64,000 nucleotides of DNA from Craterostigma plantagineum (taxonomy: Eukaryota; Streptophyta; Magnoliopsida; Lamiales; Linderniaceae). Shown piece after piece: positions 32,708-45,800 of the stretch (positions within the stretch are counted from its first letter, which is position 1; each line of letters opens with the position of its first letter). Under the pieces are notes generated by a model. The model was not told where the DNA came from. It made no database searches and saw only the letters and a list, made by a program, of their open reading frames with translations. The translations under genes were made by a program, and so were the position numbers. Location of the stretch: contig JAPQWV010000001.1 of the NCBI GenBank assembly GCA_027422505.1, positions 8,432,001-8,496,000 of the forward strand, in the 5' to 3' direction.

Positions 32708-35210
32708 TGTGGCGACCCTACTTTTCTAAGTACGATTAGTGGCGGATTTCCGCAACGTAAGCCGCGGAAGGCCCGTCTAATTAAAACTTTTTTCCTAAAA
32801 TAATATACACTAATATAAAAATAAGTCTACATCGTTATCTCTGTACACGAGCCGAAGCCCCAAAAATATCAAAAGAACAAAATCCTACAGACGCTCCACA
32901 GGTCTTCATCCATGTACCGCACCGCCCTCAAAAGTCCGTGGAGCACCGCCACCAGCCGCCTCAGTCGCGACGCGTATCAGCGTCGAACTCGGTACCTACA
33001 ACACGTAAACACTGAGCAATTTGCCCAGTAGGTGAATAAAATGCATGTATGCAAGTATGCACTCAACCCCAAACCCAATATCTCACAACATGATATAATG
33101 CACACTCTTCTTTTCCCACATTCCTATTTCACACAGCACAGGGCCCTAGGTTAGGCTCAACACCCCCGCGCGCAATAGACTACTGGGAGGCCACCCCCAA
33201 GTCTCGCGGCGAGCTACGCCGGTAGTGCACTGATCGATCACGTCAATGTCCTCCTACCAGGTCGTATATCTCCCGCACCAATCAAAAAGAAAATCCCATC
33301 CGGCGGTATGCACCCCGAATCGATCACGTCCGGGTAGACAGATCGATCACGTCTGTCTCCGCCAGGTGCCCAGTGAGCCCAACCTCGACTCCTCTAAGAG
33401 TCACCAATCACAAGCATCTCTTTCTACCCCGTACGTCAATATCTCATATTATTACCGTCACACTACGGTATAAACATCTCTCGCCCTAACGTGATATGCA
33501 CGTGCCATTCATATAAAAATATCATAAAACATGATTTATATAAAACGCACGTAAAACATGTAAATCACATAAGTCACGTAAACCACATAATCACATGAAA
33601 CACATAATTGTGTTTACGTATTGTAGATGGATAATCCACCTACCTGTCCTCCCGCTAACGTCAGTCAAGAAATCGGGTGGAATCCCTATAAGTCGATCCT
33701 CTGAATAAATAAATATTATTATATCAGTATATTTGTTAAACTGTATAAGTTTTTAAGTTCCCAAACCCTAATTATAGAAAACCCTAAAATTTATGAAAGC
33801 CTAAAAATAATGATATTCCTAAAAATAAATAAACCCTAAAATATTGAAAACCCTAGAAATTGTAAAATCCTAAAATACCGAAATTTATTAAATGTAGAAA
33901 CTTTTACTTATCAAGAAAGGTAAATATCGAAATCTAGTCATTGAAAATGTCGAAGGCTTGTAAAATGTCGAGACCTTCTAACTATAAATGTCGAGACATC
34001 TAATATAATATCGAGTTTTTGTGTCGACTTTTATTATATGGTGTCGACATATCGAAATCGTTTTATATAACAAATGTCGAGTTCTTTCCATTACATATAT
34101 CTCGACATTTATCCTAGTTATCTATTTCGAAATTTACCAAAACCTTTCTATTACAAAGCTCGACATTTCTGTATAGTATCTCTGATACCACTTTTCATTA
34201 TATGGTGTCGACATTTATATACCAAGAACAGCAATGTCGAGTCCCTTGTTACAATAAATATCGAGACCTAGATATAAGTTAATCGAATTATTACTAAATA
34301 TCTAACCTAATGTCGAAATATCATACCGACTTTTATTATGATATCGACATCTATATAGGAAAATCTCAAGAGCTATTTTATAATATACACATCGACATTT
34401 ATCCATCGTTGAATAATCCTATCTCGACTTTATTGGTTGCATTTCGACTTTTTCCTATCATTAACATATAATCATATATCGACATTTAGACACATCTCGA
34501 CTTATTCCAAATATTTGAAGACTATCATATTCTGCCGAAATCATTCTAACACTTATGAATCTTCTATTCTATTCGAAATTCAGCAAAACCATGGGCATCG
34601 CTATCTAAACATTCAAGAACATGATTTTAGCACTTTGAGAATCCCAGTTCTACGCTACAACTAATACTTAATATGGTCGACTCATGGATTTGAGGTTTTA
34701 TTCTTAATAAAAGAACGTCCCAAAAATCTATTCTAACCATATCAAGGTCACTTCGTTGAATTATTAAAACAACTTTATAAATTTCATACCTTATTTGAAG
34801 TTTGTTTCTCGATGTTTGAGAGCTCAAGATCAGATTCTTCTCCGTGGTCAACTCTTTGTTTTTATGAGGGTTTCTTTGAGGGTTTCTACTAATGAATGGA
34901 GTGGATAAATAAGAATACTTTGCTTGGTTATTCGTGTGATAAGACTCAAGAATGATCCGTACCTTTCCTAAGTATTAAGCAAACCTATTATCATAACCAT
35001 TACGAAAGCTTGGGCCCCAATTTATATGATGAAGCATTCTAATCATGGTCCAATATGTTTTCATTGACGTTATTATTTTATTTAATTATTTGGTTAAAAT
35101 TTCGAATTATTTTTGAGACTATTGAAATTTTTACTTTGCAACCATCATATTTCACCGAGTTACATATTTACTTACATGAAGATCCCGTATTATATTTTAC
35201 GGGTATTACA
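32708..35210 (-). repeat. Element I 3' LTR (2,503 bp)
   Basis: Plus-strand start TGTGGCGACCC, end CGGGTATTACA. It contains three GATCGATCACGTC copies (33230-33360) and, at 33900-34520, about two dozen TCGA cores mostly in the context ATGTCGA(G) or TCGACAT. That latter region is absent from the other LTR. Confidence 0.92.
33900..34520. repeat. TCGACAT / ATGTCGA motif cluster in the I LTR
   Basis: Irregularly spaced copies of TCGA with flanking ACAT/ATGT on either strand, including two longer repeats of TTATATGGTGTCGACAT (34034 and 34199). Spacing is about 20-40 bases without a fixed period. Confidence 0.75.
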
Positions 35211-35228
35211 TCCTCCCCCCTTAAAAGA
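35211..35228 (-). promoter_or_regulatory. Element I polypurine tract
   Basis: Minus strand TCTTTTAAGGGGGGAGGA precedes the LTR start TGTAATACCCG. Confidence 0.9.
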
Positions 35229-35249
35229 ATTTCGTCCCCGAAATTACGC

Positions 35250-36335
35250 CTATTGGAATAATTCAGGATAACGAACTCTCATATCATCGTCACGCTCCCA
35301 AGTGGCTTCCTCAATTGATTGATTCCGCCACAAAACTTTAACTAACGGAATGGTCTTATTCCGTAATCGTTTTGACTCGTACATCAAAATTTCTACAGGC
35401 TTCTCTTCGTAACTCAAGTCGGGCTTGAGCTGTTGATAAAGAAGCTCGTTCTGAATAACATGGTTCGAGTCCGCGACGTATTTTCGTAATGTCGATACGT
35501 GAAATACGTCGTGAACTTGTGATAGGGAAGCCGGCAATTCTAACTGATACGCGACTTCACCCACTCGCTTGATGACTCTGAATGGGCCTATATATCTGGG
35601 ACTTAGTTTGCCCTTTCGTCCGAAGCGCTTTACGCCTTTCATTGGAGAGATCTTTAGGAACACTTGATCGTCTTCTGCAAACTCCAGAGGTCGTCGTCGA
35701 TGATCTGCGTAACTTTTCTGTCGACTTTGCGCCGTTCGCATTCTTTCTCGGATTTTTGTCACGGCCTCTGTCGTCTCACGGATCATATCTGGTCCTAGCA
35801 ATGCCCGTTCACCTATTTCATCCCAGTGAATAGGAGATCGGCACTTACGCCCGTACAATGCCTCGTACGGTGCCATTCCGATCGTAGCATGGAAGCTATT
35901 ATTGTAAGAAAATTCGATCAACGGCAAATATTTGCTCCAATTTCCCTTGAAGTCTAGCACGCACGCTCGTAACATGTCCTCAAGGGTTTGGATCGTCCGT
36001 TCAGACTGCCCGTCGGTCTGGGGATGATATGCAGTACTGAACGAGAGCTTAGTACCCATCGCTTTTTGTAAGCTTTGCCAGAAATTGGATAGGAATCTCG
36101 AATCTCGATCCGAGACGATGGAAATTGGAATTCCATGGAGTCGAACAATTTCCTGAATATACAATTCAGCGTAGCGTTCCATGGAAAAAGTAGAATTGAT
36201 TGGAATGAAATGGGCTGATTTGGTTAGGCGATCCACAATCACCCAAATGGCATCGTGGCCTTTCGTCGTTTTAGGCAAACCAACGACGAAGTCCATCGTG
36301 ATATGGTCCCATTTCCATTCAGGAATAGGTAAAGG
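35250..36335 (-). pseudogene. Element I pol: integrase core and chromodomain
   Basis: Continues from 36336 after an in-frame TAG that replaces a Gln codon. Integrase core: [12 protein letters not shown] (Asp), [14 protein letters not shown] (Asp), [16 protein letters not shown] (Glu), then [18 protein letters not shown]. The end has [18 protein letters not shown] and [14 protein letters not shown], then a C-terminal chromodomain-like segment with [19 protein letters not shown] and [11 protein letters not shown]. That arrangement marks the Tekay/Del chromoviruses, whose chromodomain is thought to steer insertion to heterochromatin. The reading frame is open to the stop at 35250. Confidence 0.9.
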
Positions 36336-38165
36336 CTACAGAGTTCCAGCTGGTCGCTGGTGTTCCGCTTTGATCAACTGGCACGTCATACATCTACTTA
36401 CGAACGTGGCGATGTCCTTCTTCATTCCCGGCCACCAATAAATCATCCGCAAATCTTGGTACATCTTTGTAGCTCCCGGATGTACAGAGTATGTTGTTGC
36501 ATGGGCTTCTGTCATTATCGTTCGTCGTAACTCCTCGTCGTTGGGCACGCATAGCCGATTCTTGTATAATAAGGTTCCATTTGCCCGGATTTCGAAGTCT
36601 TCGGGTAGTGTATCCTTCGCCTTTAGGTAGAATTCATCCTCTTCTTGTGCTTTTTGAATTCCTTCTAGCAACGTCGGCTGAAGAGTTAGCGTTGCTAGTC
36701 TCGTTTCGAGTTCGCCTAAATTGACTATTTCCACTCCAAGTCTGTGCAATTCCGTACTCATCGCCTTTCGACTGAGCGCGTCTGCGACTACGTTCGCTTT
36801 GCCCGGATGATAATTAATAACGCAGTCGTAGTCCTTTACAAGTTCCAGCCATCGTCGTTGTCTCATATTCAGCTCTTTCTGGGTGAAGAAATATTTCAGA
36901 CTCTTATGGTCTGTAAAGATTTCGCACCGTTCTCCGTAAAGGTAGTGTCTCCAAATCTTTAAGGCGAAGACGACTGCTGCAAGTTCTAAGTCGTGGGTTG
37001 GGTATTTCTTTTCGTATTCTTTTAGTTGCCGTGAAGCATAAGCGATCACCTTCCCATTTTGCATCAGCACGCATCCCAGTCCGTTTTTCGAGGCATCACT
37101 ATAGACTGAGAATCCTCTCGTTCCCGAGGGTATAGTCAGAATAGGAGCAGATGTGAGTCGCTCCTTCAATTCCTGAAAACTTTTTTCGCAAGCTTCAGAC
37201 CACTTGAAAGGCACGTTCTTCCTCGTAAGGTTTGTCAACGTTGAGGCAATGGTGGAGAAGTCAGCGATGAACTTACGGTAATATCCCACAAGTCCAAGAA
37301 AACTTCGGACCTCGGTCGGAGTGGTTGGTCGTGGCCAATTGTTCACGGCCTCAATCTTACTCGGGTCCACGGAGATTCCACTCCCGGAAATCACGTGTCC
37401 CAAAAAGGCTACTTGCTCAAGCCAAAATTCGCATTTCTTGAATTTGGCGTAGAGCTGTTTCTCTCGCAGGATTCCTAAGACGATTCGTAAATGGTTCTCG
37501 TGTTCCTCCTTTGTCTTAGAATAGATCAGAATATCGTCAATAAAGACGATTACGAAACGGTCGAGATAGTTCTTAAAGACCCGATTCATCAAGTCCATAA
37601 AAGCAGCTGGGGCATTTGTCAGTCCAAAAGGCATGACCAGAAACTCGTAATGGCCGTACCTCGTACTGAATGCGGTTTTAGGAACATCTACCTCCCTGAT
37701 CTTCAACTGATGGTATCCCGAACGGAGGTCAATTTTCGAGAATACCGTAGCACCCTGTAGTTGGTCGAACAGATCATCGATCCTCGGCAACAGATATTTA
37801 TTCTTGATCGTGATCTTATTCTGTTCCCTATAGTCGATGCATAGTCGCATCGACCCGTCTTTCTTTCGCACGAATAAAACCGGCGCTCCCCATGGTGAAA
37901 AACTGGGTTGAATAAACCCCTTCTGCAACAAGTCCTCCAGTTGTTCCTTCAATTCCTTCAGTTCATTCGGTGCTAGTCGATAAGGAGCCTTAGAAATAGG
38001 GGCAGACCCCGGCATCAAATCTATCGTAAACTGTATTTCTCGATCAGGGGGTAACCCCGGGAGATCATCGGGAAATACATCGGCATAATCATTGACTATC
38101 GGGACGTCCATCAGTTCCGGGTGAGGTAACTCCTCTGCCTTCAGCATATACGAGATAAGACTCAC
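36336..38165 (-). pseudogene. Element I pol: RT, RNase H, integrase zinc domain
   Basis: RT motifs in order: [89 protein letters not shown] and the active site [10 protein letters not shown]. RNase [17 protein letters not shown] (Asp), [18 protein letters not shown] (Glu) and [12 protein letters not shown] (Asp), all catalytic residues present. The integrase zinc domain (two His in [13 protein letters not shown], then [12 protein letters not shown]) closes the segment. The upstream join to gag-protease is a frameshift near 38140-38160. Confidence 0.92.
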
Positions 38166-39717
38166 AACCGAATCTCAACAGTCGTTGAGCCTTCAACGCA
38201 GAGATTTGCGGAATACGATTCAAAGTAGTTTTTCCCGAAAAAGTGAACACCTCTTCTTCGGGCAGTTGAAATTTTACGACCTTCTTGTTGCAATCTATGA
38301 TGGCTCTGTATTTCGAAAGCCAATCCATCCCAAAAATAACATCATAATCGTTCATTGGGATCACAATCAGGTCGACGCTCAGATCTCTACCCTCAATGTT
38401 CACAGAACATCCTCCCAGCACTTGGTTAGTGCGTGTCGGATCACCGTGTGGTAGGGTAACTATGTAGTTGCACTCAGATAAGGTAGGAGAAACTCCCACC
38501 TTTTCCACATATTTGGCCGACACAAACGAATGTGTGGCCCCAGAGTCGATTAACACAGAAGTGGGCACGTCATAAATAGTTAACGTACCCGTTACTACCG
38601 AAGGGTTTGCTTCAGCTTCCTCGTTTGTCAAAGTAAAGACGCGTGCTGGAACCGGTGGAGGTCGGATTAAGGGTTGATTCGAAGCTTGCGGTATTTTCTC
38701 GTTACAGGCCCTGGCATAGTGGCCAATCTTTCCACACCGAAAACACTGGGGAGTTAGGTTTGGTCTCGGCCCATGGCATACTCCGTAGTGGTAGCGCCCA
38801 CACTGCCGACACTGGGGTACACTGTTTAGGGGTCGGTTCGAAACGTTAGCTGGTCCTTGGTTTGGCCTCGGTCTCCAGTTCTGCTGGCCTGGTTGATTTC
38901 CACGATTGTTTAGATTCTTGCCAAAGAACGGGCGTTTCTGACTCCCTCCTACTTGTTGCACCTCTGCTCGTCGTTTGGCATCTTGAGCCTTGGTAACTCT
39001 ACTCTCTGCTTGCTCAGCTAATATTGATCGTTCCGCGATACGAGCGTAAGTCTTTCCTTCAGTATCATACATGCTAACGCTTCGGAAGATCTCAGGTTTG
39101 AGACCTTCTAGAAAACGCTCGATCTTCAGCTCATCTGTAGCCACTATATGTGGCGCAAACCTCGAGAGCTGCTCAAATTTGCGGATGTAGTCGGCTACGG
39201 ACATCCCTCCTTGTTTCAGGTTTATAAATTCATTCAGCTTCTGTGCTCTATCAGGTGCGGTAAAGTATTTGCCCCGAAAGAGCGTTTTGAACCTTTCCCA
39301 GGTCATCATATTGGGATCCTCGAGCACCTGAATGGTGTCCCACCAATAGCTCGCGTTCCCACGTAACATAAAGCTGGCACACGTCACCTTTTCCGTATCA
39401 GGCAGGTGGCTAACTCGGAACATATTTTCTATTGTTCTGAGCCAATCCTCCGCAAACGTAGGATCGACTGCCTCCTCGAACTAAGGGGGATTTAACCGTC
39501 GGAACCTTTCCCCGGCAGCCTCTACACGTTCTAGGCCAGGGGACGAGTGACGTTCCGAGGAATTTTGGCGATGAATGAGATCGTTAATCTGATCAGACTG
39601 CCGCCGAATCAGATCAGTTAACTGATGAATGGTAGAGCGGTCCTCATTCGGTGGGGATTCGGAACCCGCCCTACGACTAGTTTCACCCACTTCTCTACGT
39701 GTCCTCGGCATTTTCAA
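38089..39717 (-). pseudogene. Element I gag and protease
   Basis: Start at 39717, or at the second Met (MPRTRREVGE). An in-frame TAG lies at about 39480, just after RFRRLNPP. The capsid domain has [48 protein letters not shown] and [13 protein letters not shown] degenerate knuckle (CRQCGRYHYGVC) and a full one (CFRCGKIGHYARAC) follow. The protease is [17 protein letters not shown] with [12 protein letters not shown]. The frame ends at 38089 after the shift. Confidence 0.9.
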
Positions 39718-39858
39718 CTAATTCTACAATCCGTCATAGAAAGCACATATATCAAATAACACGTAATCACATACTCAAGAAGTAAACTTACAGGCCAGGC
39801 TGGTTCTCTAGACTTTTGAGCGGCAGTACATGGACAGTCTTCAGAATCTAAAACCGAA

Positions 39859-39870
39859 GCTCTGATACCA
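39859..39870 (-). other. Element I primer-binding site (Met-tRNA)
   Basis: Minus strand TGGTATCAGAGC, perfect match, two bases from the LTR. Confidence 0.92.
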
Positions 39871-39872
39871 CC

Positions 39873-41201
39873 TGTGGCGACCCTACTTTTCTAAGTACGA
39901 TTAGTGGCGGATTTCCGCAACGTAAGCCGCGGAAGGCCCGTCTAATTAAAACATTTTTCCTAAAATAATATACACTAATATAAAAATACGTCTACATCGT
40001 TATCTCTGTACACGAGCCGAAGCCCCAAAAATATCAAAAGAACAAAATCCTACAGACGCTCCACAGGTCTTCATCCATGTACCGCACCGCCCTCAAAAGT
40101 CCGTGGAGCACCGCCACCAGCCGCCTCAGTCGCGACGCGTATCAGCGTCGAACTCGGTACCTACAACACGTAAACACTGAGCAATTTGCCCAGTAGGTGA
40201 ATAAAATGCATGTATGCAAGTATGCACTCAACCCCAAACCCAATACCTCACAACATGATATAATGCACACTCTTCCTTTCCCACATTCCTATTTCACACA
40301 GCACAGGGCCCTAGGTTAGGCTCGACACCTCCGCGCGCAATAGACTACTCGGAGGCCACCCCCAAGTCTCGCGGCGAGCTACGCCGGTAGTGCACTGATC
40401 GATCACGTCAATGTCCTCCTACCAGGTCGTATATCTCCCGCACCAATCAAAAAGAAAATCCCATCCGGCGGTATGCACCCCGAATCGATCACGTCCGGGT
40501 AGACAGATCGATCACGTCTGTCTCCGCCAGGTGCCTAGTGAGCCCAACCTCGACTCCTCTAAGAGTCACCAATCACAAGCATCTCTTTCTACCCCGTACG
40601 TCAATATCTCATATTATTACCGTCACACTACGGTATAAACATCTCTCGCCCTAACGTGATATGCACGTGCCATTCATATAAAAATATCATAAAACATGAT
40701 TTATATAAAACGCACGTAAAACATGTAAATCACATAAGTCACTTCGTTGAATTATTAAAACAACTTTATAAATTTCATACCTTATTTGAAGTTTGTTTCT
40801 CGATGTTTGAGAGCTCAAGATCAGATTCTTCTCCGTGGTCAACTCTTTGTTTTTATGAGGGTTTCTTTGAGGGTTTCTACTAATGAATGGAGTGGATAAA
40901 TAAGAATACTTTGCTTGGTTATTCGTGTGATAAGACTCAAGAATGATCCGCACCTTTCCTAAGTATTAAGCAAACCTATTATCATAATCATTACGAAAGC
41001 TTGGGCCCCAATTTATATGATTAAGCATTCTAATCATGGCCCAATATGTTTTCATTGACGTTATTATTTTATTTAATTATTTGGTTAAAATTTCGAATTA
41101 TTTTTGAGACTATTGAAATTTTTACTTTGCAACCATCATATTTCACCGAGTTACATATTTACTTACATGAAGATCCCATATTATATTTTACGGGTATTAC
41201 A
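39873..41201 (-). repeat. Element I 5' LTR (1,329 bp, internally deleted)
   Basis: Same ends as the 3' LTR. At 40738-40742 the sequence jumps at GTCAC; in the other LTR the corresponding GTCAC copies are at 33573 and 34747, exactly 1,174 bases apart. Confidence 0.92.
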
Positions 41202-41206
41202 CTAAT
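41202..41206. other. Target-site duplication of element I (right)
   Basis: CTAAT, identical to 32703-32707. Confidence 0.9.
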
Positions 41207-42492
41207 GGATTAGGTTAACGTTAGAACATGGTAGGAAGTCGAACAACGAAGGAGCGGCAAACATTGGCGAGCTTGAACGAATTTCAGCCTAGGAATTTAA
41301 TTCAAATTGAGCTTGAAAGTGAGGTAGGTGGTTTTTAACCCCTACGAACCATTTTAAACCGTATTATTTTCCGTAAAGATTTTAGAATTCGATTGGAAGG
41401 CCATTCGAGTTCAAAGTGTTGGGCTCTGTGATTTCGAACTCAAGATATGAGTTATATTGTTTGTTTATGTGTTTGGGTGAATTCTGGAATCGTTTGAAGT
41501 GAATGAATTTTGAAAACATTAGGGTTTGTTTATAAAGATTGACGAATCGAGCGATAAGTCACGGGTTGATTTTATTTTGCGAATTGTGAGAGTTAAAAAG
41601 AGTTTCGCGGGCCTAGTCTAAATTCGCGAATTTTGAGAGAGAGAAAGAGTTTTGCGGGCCGCTTTATATTTCGCGAATTGAGAGAAAATGATTTTAAAAT
41701 GAATAGAGAGTTGGCCGAATTGATTTCGGGTCGCGAACTTTTGTCGCGGGCCCAAAGGTTTTCGCGGTGTGTGAGTGAAACAAAATTTCGCGAGCTAGAA
41801 TTCAGATTTCGCGGGCTGACGCAGTTCACGAATTGTAAGAGAAGTCATGGGCCGACTTTAATTCTTCGCGGGCGACTCATTCGCGGGGTGATTCCTGTGA
41901 GTGGCGTCAGGCTTCGCGCGGGCTTAAATCAGGTTTCGCGGGCCTGATCAAACGATTCGCGAACTCGGCGAAGATTTCGCGAATTGGGACTTTGACTCGA
42001 TGGTTTGCGAGTTGACCAATTTCAATCGGGCGATTCGTGAAATGCAGCGAGTGATTTCACGAAGTCGGGCGTTGACCCGAACGTTTCGCGGGTTGACCAG
42101 TCTTTAAACGTTGGATCGGACGAAATTAGACTTGACCTTTGACCAGAGTTGACCGACGAGTTTATTTTGGGCTTTTGCCCTATTAGGCCCAATTAATTTG
42201 AATAAAATTATTTTCAGCCCAAAACAATTTAAAATAAAATATTTTCATACTATAGTTTATATTTTAGGGTCAACCCATATTTTAAAGTATAAATATTATC
42301 TTTGGATATTAAAACATTCGGCATAGGTTGATATCTATACGAGTTGTGTGGTTTCGGTGTATATGTTACATGTGATTGATTATATGTGCATTGCACGTGA
42401 GAGTTTGGTGATGTACCGTATTTATACGGTGACGCCTTACGGTGTCGGATGAGTGGGGTAGAGTTACCGATTTCGGTAGTCAGGTCTAGACT
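41207..42492 (+). repeat. LTR J, right part (cut by BD copy 2)
   Basis: Continuation of 32138-32707. 41580-42110 is rich in TTCGCGAATT/TTCGCGGGCC phrases, and 42340-42480 has stem-forming pieces such as ACCGTATTTATACGGT; both have counterparts in the LTR of E. It ends at 42492 where the LTR of BD copy 2 begins, without reaching an LTR end. No gene is seen; the open frames at 41593-41947 follow the repeat composition. Confidence 0.6.
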
Positions 42493-42844
42493 TGTTAGGT
42501 CCTGATTTATCAACTCCTAGATCCTAGACTTGAATCCTAAGGAAATCGATTAGAATTACAGAGCATGAGATTTCGATCGAAAACCTTTGTTGAGAGCTTA
42601 GAGAGAGAATTCGTGTAGTGAGAGAATGTTTCCTAATTTTCTCTCTCTAGAATTGGATTAGCAAGCCTTTCGGATCAATTGACTAAAATTCTCTCATTAA
42701 GCATAATGTTTGTACATCTATTTATACCAAACATATCTGGTATAAATAACAAACTAAGTCATAATCTAAAGATAAATACAATAAAAGCCCCTAATTACAA
42801 GGACAGCTAATAAAATCAAAGAACAACTAAAATCGTATTCTACA
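42493..42844 (-). repeat. BD copy 2, 3' LTR (352 bp)
   Basis: TGTTAGGTCC to ATTCTACA, TATA box on the minus strand at 42718-42726. It aligns over its full length with 17243-17593. Confidence 0.9.
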
Positions 42845-42857
42845 TTCTCCCCCTTTG
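42845..42857 (-). promoter_or_regulatory. Terminal polypurine tract of BD copy 2
   Basis: Minus strand CAAAGGGGGAGAA directly before the LTR, identical to copy 1. Confidence 0.87.
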
Positions 42858-42887
42858 TGCTTGATTCCTTTTCTGCGCTGTTTGTCC

Positions 42888-45800
42888 TCATCCGGCATAG
42901 TACGACCTGCGCAAGCCCAGTGCATGCTCATAGTTCCTGAGCGTATTCCTCAGCTCCAGTCGCTTTTTGATGTCCTCAAGTAGTTCCATTAGAAGAGGTT
43001 GTTCTCTCACGAACCTATGAAGCTTCAGCATTGTCTCTCTGTTGATCTCCTCCAACATCTGCTCTATGTTCTTCTTGATGACCTCGAGAGTCCCATCACA
43101 GAATTTATGAATCTCAGTATTCAGCATCAACCTAGTCTTCTTCGCAATCGGATTGTGGTAGGTGACGCCTAAGACTGAGCTGACGTGCACGTGATTGTTG
43201 GGAAGCCCTTCGATCTCAGGTCCTTTGTTGAGCGGAGTGGTCATGTTAACCTTCGTCATGTTGCTCTCCAGAGCCATCTGAAGGCCGTGTGCGGCGAAGT
43301 ACTTGACTTGGCGCACCATGAACCGGTAGAGTCCCTCGAGTCCTTCTTTCTTGATGAAGCCTTGAGGACCCTTTACTTCTCTAAATACAGCTTGTAGAGA
43401 TTGTACACCTCCTCGTTGGGGAGGTACGGTAGGTCACTCTCGCTTAACTCTTCTCGAGTTCTGTCTACTCGCTCGTTGACATAGTATGGTTGGAAGAACT
43501 CCTTTGGCGCATAAGACGTTGAGTAGCTGACATATGGGGGATAGACTCTTATAATGGCTCTTTGCTTGTCCTTTAGTCATCCCCAGCCTCACATCTCCAA
43601 GATGGGTCAGCATCCAGAGATACGTCATTCTCTTTTGCTAATCCCAGTGAGAGATCCCTCTGAGCTCGAACTCATTCGGCTTCTTGACTTTGTCCGGTGA
43701 CCTCCTAATGTGTTCTCGAACTTCTTCAAGGAAGGGAATTTTGATTCTGATGTTTTCCCATGGCTTGTCGATTAGAACGAATCCTGGCATTTGTCTCGTC
43801 GGAGAATTCGCTCGTTGTGCAATCAACTCTGGAAGCCTTGGGAGATCTTGTTCATGATCTCCACCTTCCTAAAGTTCTTCGTCTTCTATCAGCACGAGGT
43901 CCACCGAAGCTTGCTGTAAAAAGTATCGAACGTCCTTAAGCCGTTGTCTCTGATGCTCATCGGGCATGGAATGGGTCATCTACTGTCCTTCGAAGATGTA
44001 TTTGTTGAGGAACTCGTGTGGGTTGACACCATGCCCTGACGGTACCGGTTGGTCTGGAGCGATTGAGGGACTGGCTTGGGTCTCCGCCAGGGCCACGAGC
44101 ATGGCGGCATTTGCTTCTTCTTCTGGAAGCAAGGAGCTTGTGAGAGTCGTTGGTGTGGGCGGAGGCGTCCTTAGGCTAAAGATGGTGGGTCGATTTGGAT
44201 GGTGGTTTGGGTATGGCCTGCTCCAGTGCCTATCTACGTTGCGCCTGAGCCTTGTCTTTGACCTTCACCTTGGCCACTCGATGATGTTCTAGGCCTTTCC
44301 TCCCCCTCATGACGGTCCTGATCATCTGGATCGTCATGTCGTCGTCGTGTACGGGAGCTTTGGCCTCGGCAGGATTGAGTAGGTGGCTCAGCATGATCCA
44401 CGAGACGCCTGTAGAGTGACTCTTCCTGAGGCGTACGGGTGGGAAGGCCTATAGGCGGGCGAGAAGTATGTCGTGGAGTTGGGTGATGGGTATGGTATAT
44501 GGGTTGATTAGGATTGAGGAGTCTACAAGAGGGTCTGTGGTAGAGGGTTGTGGGGTCGGGTTTGCTTGTGCTGAAGGGCCTCAGAGACGGGTGCTTTCCC
44601 AGTCTCGCGTCTGGACGTCTCGATGGCTGCCAGCACTCTCTCCATCATTTTGTCTTCTAAGGATTTGATGGCCGCAGAGAGAGCTGTCTGAAATTGGGCT
44701 TCAGTCACAAACTGGATGGACGCCTCTGTCGTTGATGGACCAGGTCGACAGATGTCGCCTGTTGACAACCCTTGAGCAGACACCGGCTCCTCAGACTGGC
44801 TCGTAGTCACTTGAGGTTGTGACTATTCGAGACTTCCACCCAATCTTTGAGTCGAATCTTGAAGATTCTCCTCTATGGGTGTTGTGGCAGGCTCTGTTTG
44901 AACATGCGAATCAGACACCGGAAGGTTGTGCTGCGGCTCAAGATTGAGCGATGAATGGTCCACAGCACTAGGAGGGTTGAGCGGCACCATATCTGATGTG
45001 GTGGTGACGGAGGTGAAGAGGGACTCAAGTTGGATGCTCAATCGCCTTGGAGTCCGTCTTATTAGTCGTATCTCCCCATCTGACTCAGTGTCTGATGAGG
45101 TAGCCGTGTGAGGGGAAGGTTCACGTGCATCATCCTCACGGGCTTGTTCCGTCAACTGAGGCTCGTTGGTCTGAATAGTGGAGATCAGAGCCTCAGCTTC
45201 TGCCGTTGTCGCCAATGGAGGTGAGTTGTGCCCCGTTTCTGCTTCGGGCTGTGCTTCCTGTATCAGGATCTCCTCTATGGATCCTTGGAACACGCCAACT
45301 GTTATGGGCACTTCTGCACCTAGAGGTTGTTGTGGAGCATCTAGTCCCAACTCTTCTGCCACAGCGTCAATCAACGTGGCATCTTCATCAGGCATTTGCA
45401 TTTCCTGACTTGGAGGCTCCTACTCTAGCTCCTGGGCCACCTGGTCTATCAGCTCGGCCTCAGGGCTAGGTGGATGCTGTCGTTGGGGAGGGCTCACATG
45501 GAAGTCTGCTGGGGGCCCTCTCATCATCTGTTCGGTAAGATGATTGTCCCGGCAGAATCTTTGGTATTCGGCTCCCGAGGGGTTGGCGAGCCGCCGCAAC
45601 TCGAACGGAATGGCCATGGATGGCTGGTCCAAATCTGTTAGCTTCGGGTTGTGGAAGAACTTGAGCCGAGGTGGTTAGTAATTCCCTCCAGGAGGTAGAC
45701 GAGGGATGTTCTGCTCATACATCTCCATGAATTGTCTGATAATGACGGAGAACCACCGAGCATACGGCACATTCTTCGAGCGTTTATTCTCCATCATTCC

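Larger units (their letters stand above)
32708..41201 (-). mobile_element. Element I: complete chromodomain Ty3/gypsy element (Tekay-like), decayed ORF
   Basis: Both LTRs, PBS, PPT and a 5 bp TSD are present. On the minus strand: LTR 39873-41201, PBS, gag-pol, PPT, LTR 32708-35210. The LTRs differ in length because of one 1,174 bp deletion and otherwise by about 1 percent (roughly 13 substitutions in 1.3 kb counted by eye). The polyprotein has two in-frame stops and one frameshift. Confidence 0.92.

Noticed and set aside
33246..33473. 75-codon open frame repeated identically at 40411-40638
   Set aside because: The identity only reflects that both are LTRs of element I; the frame is antisense to the element and holds GATCGATCACGTC repeats.
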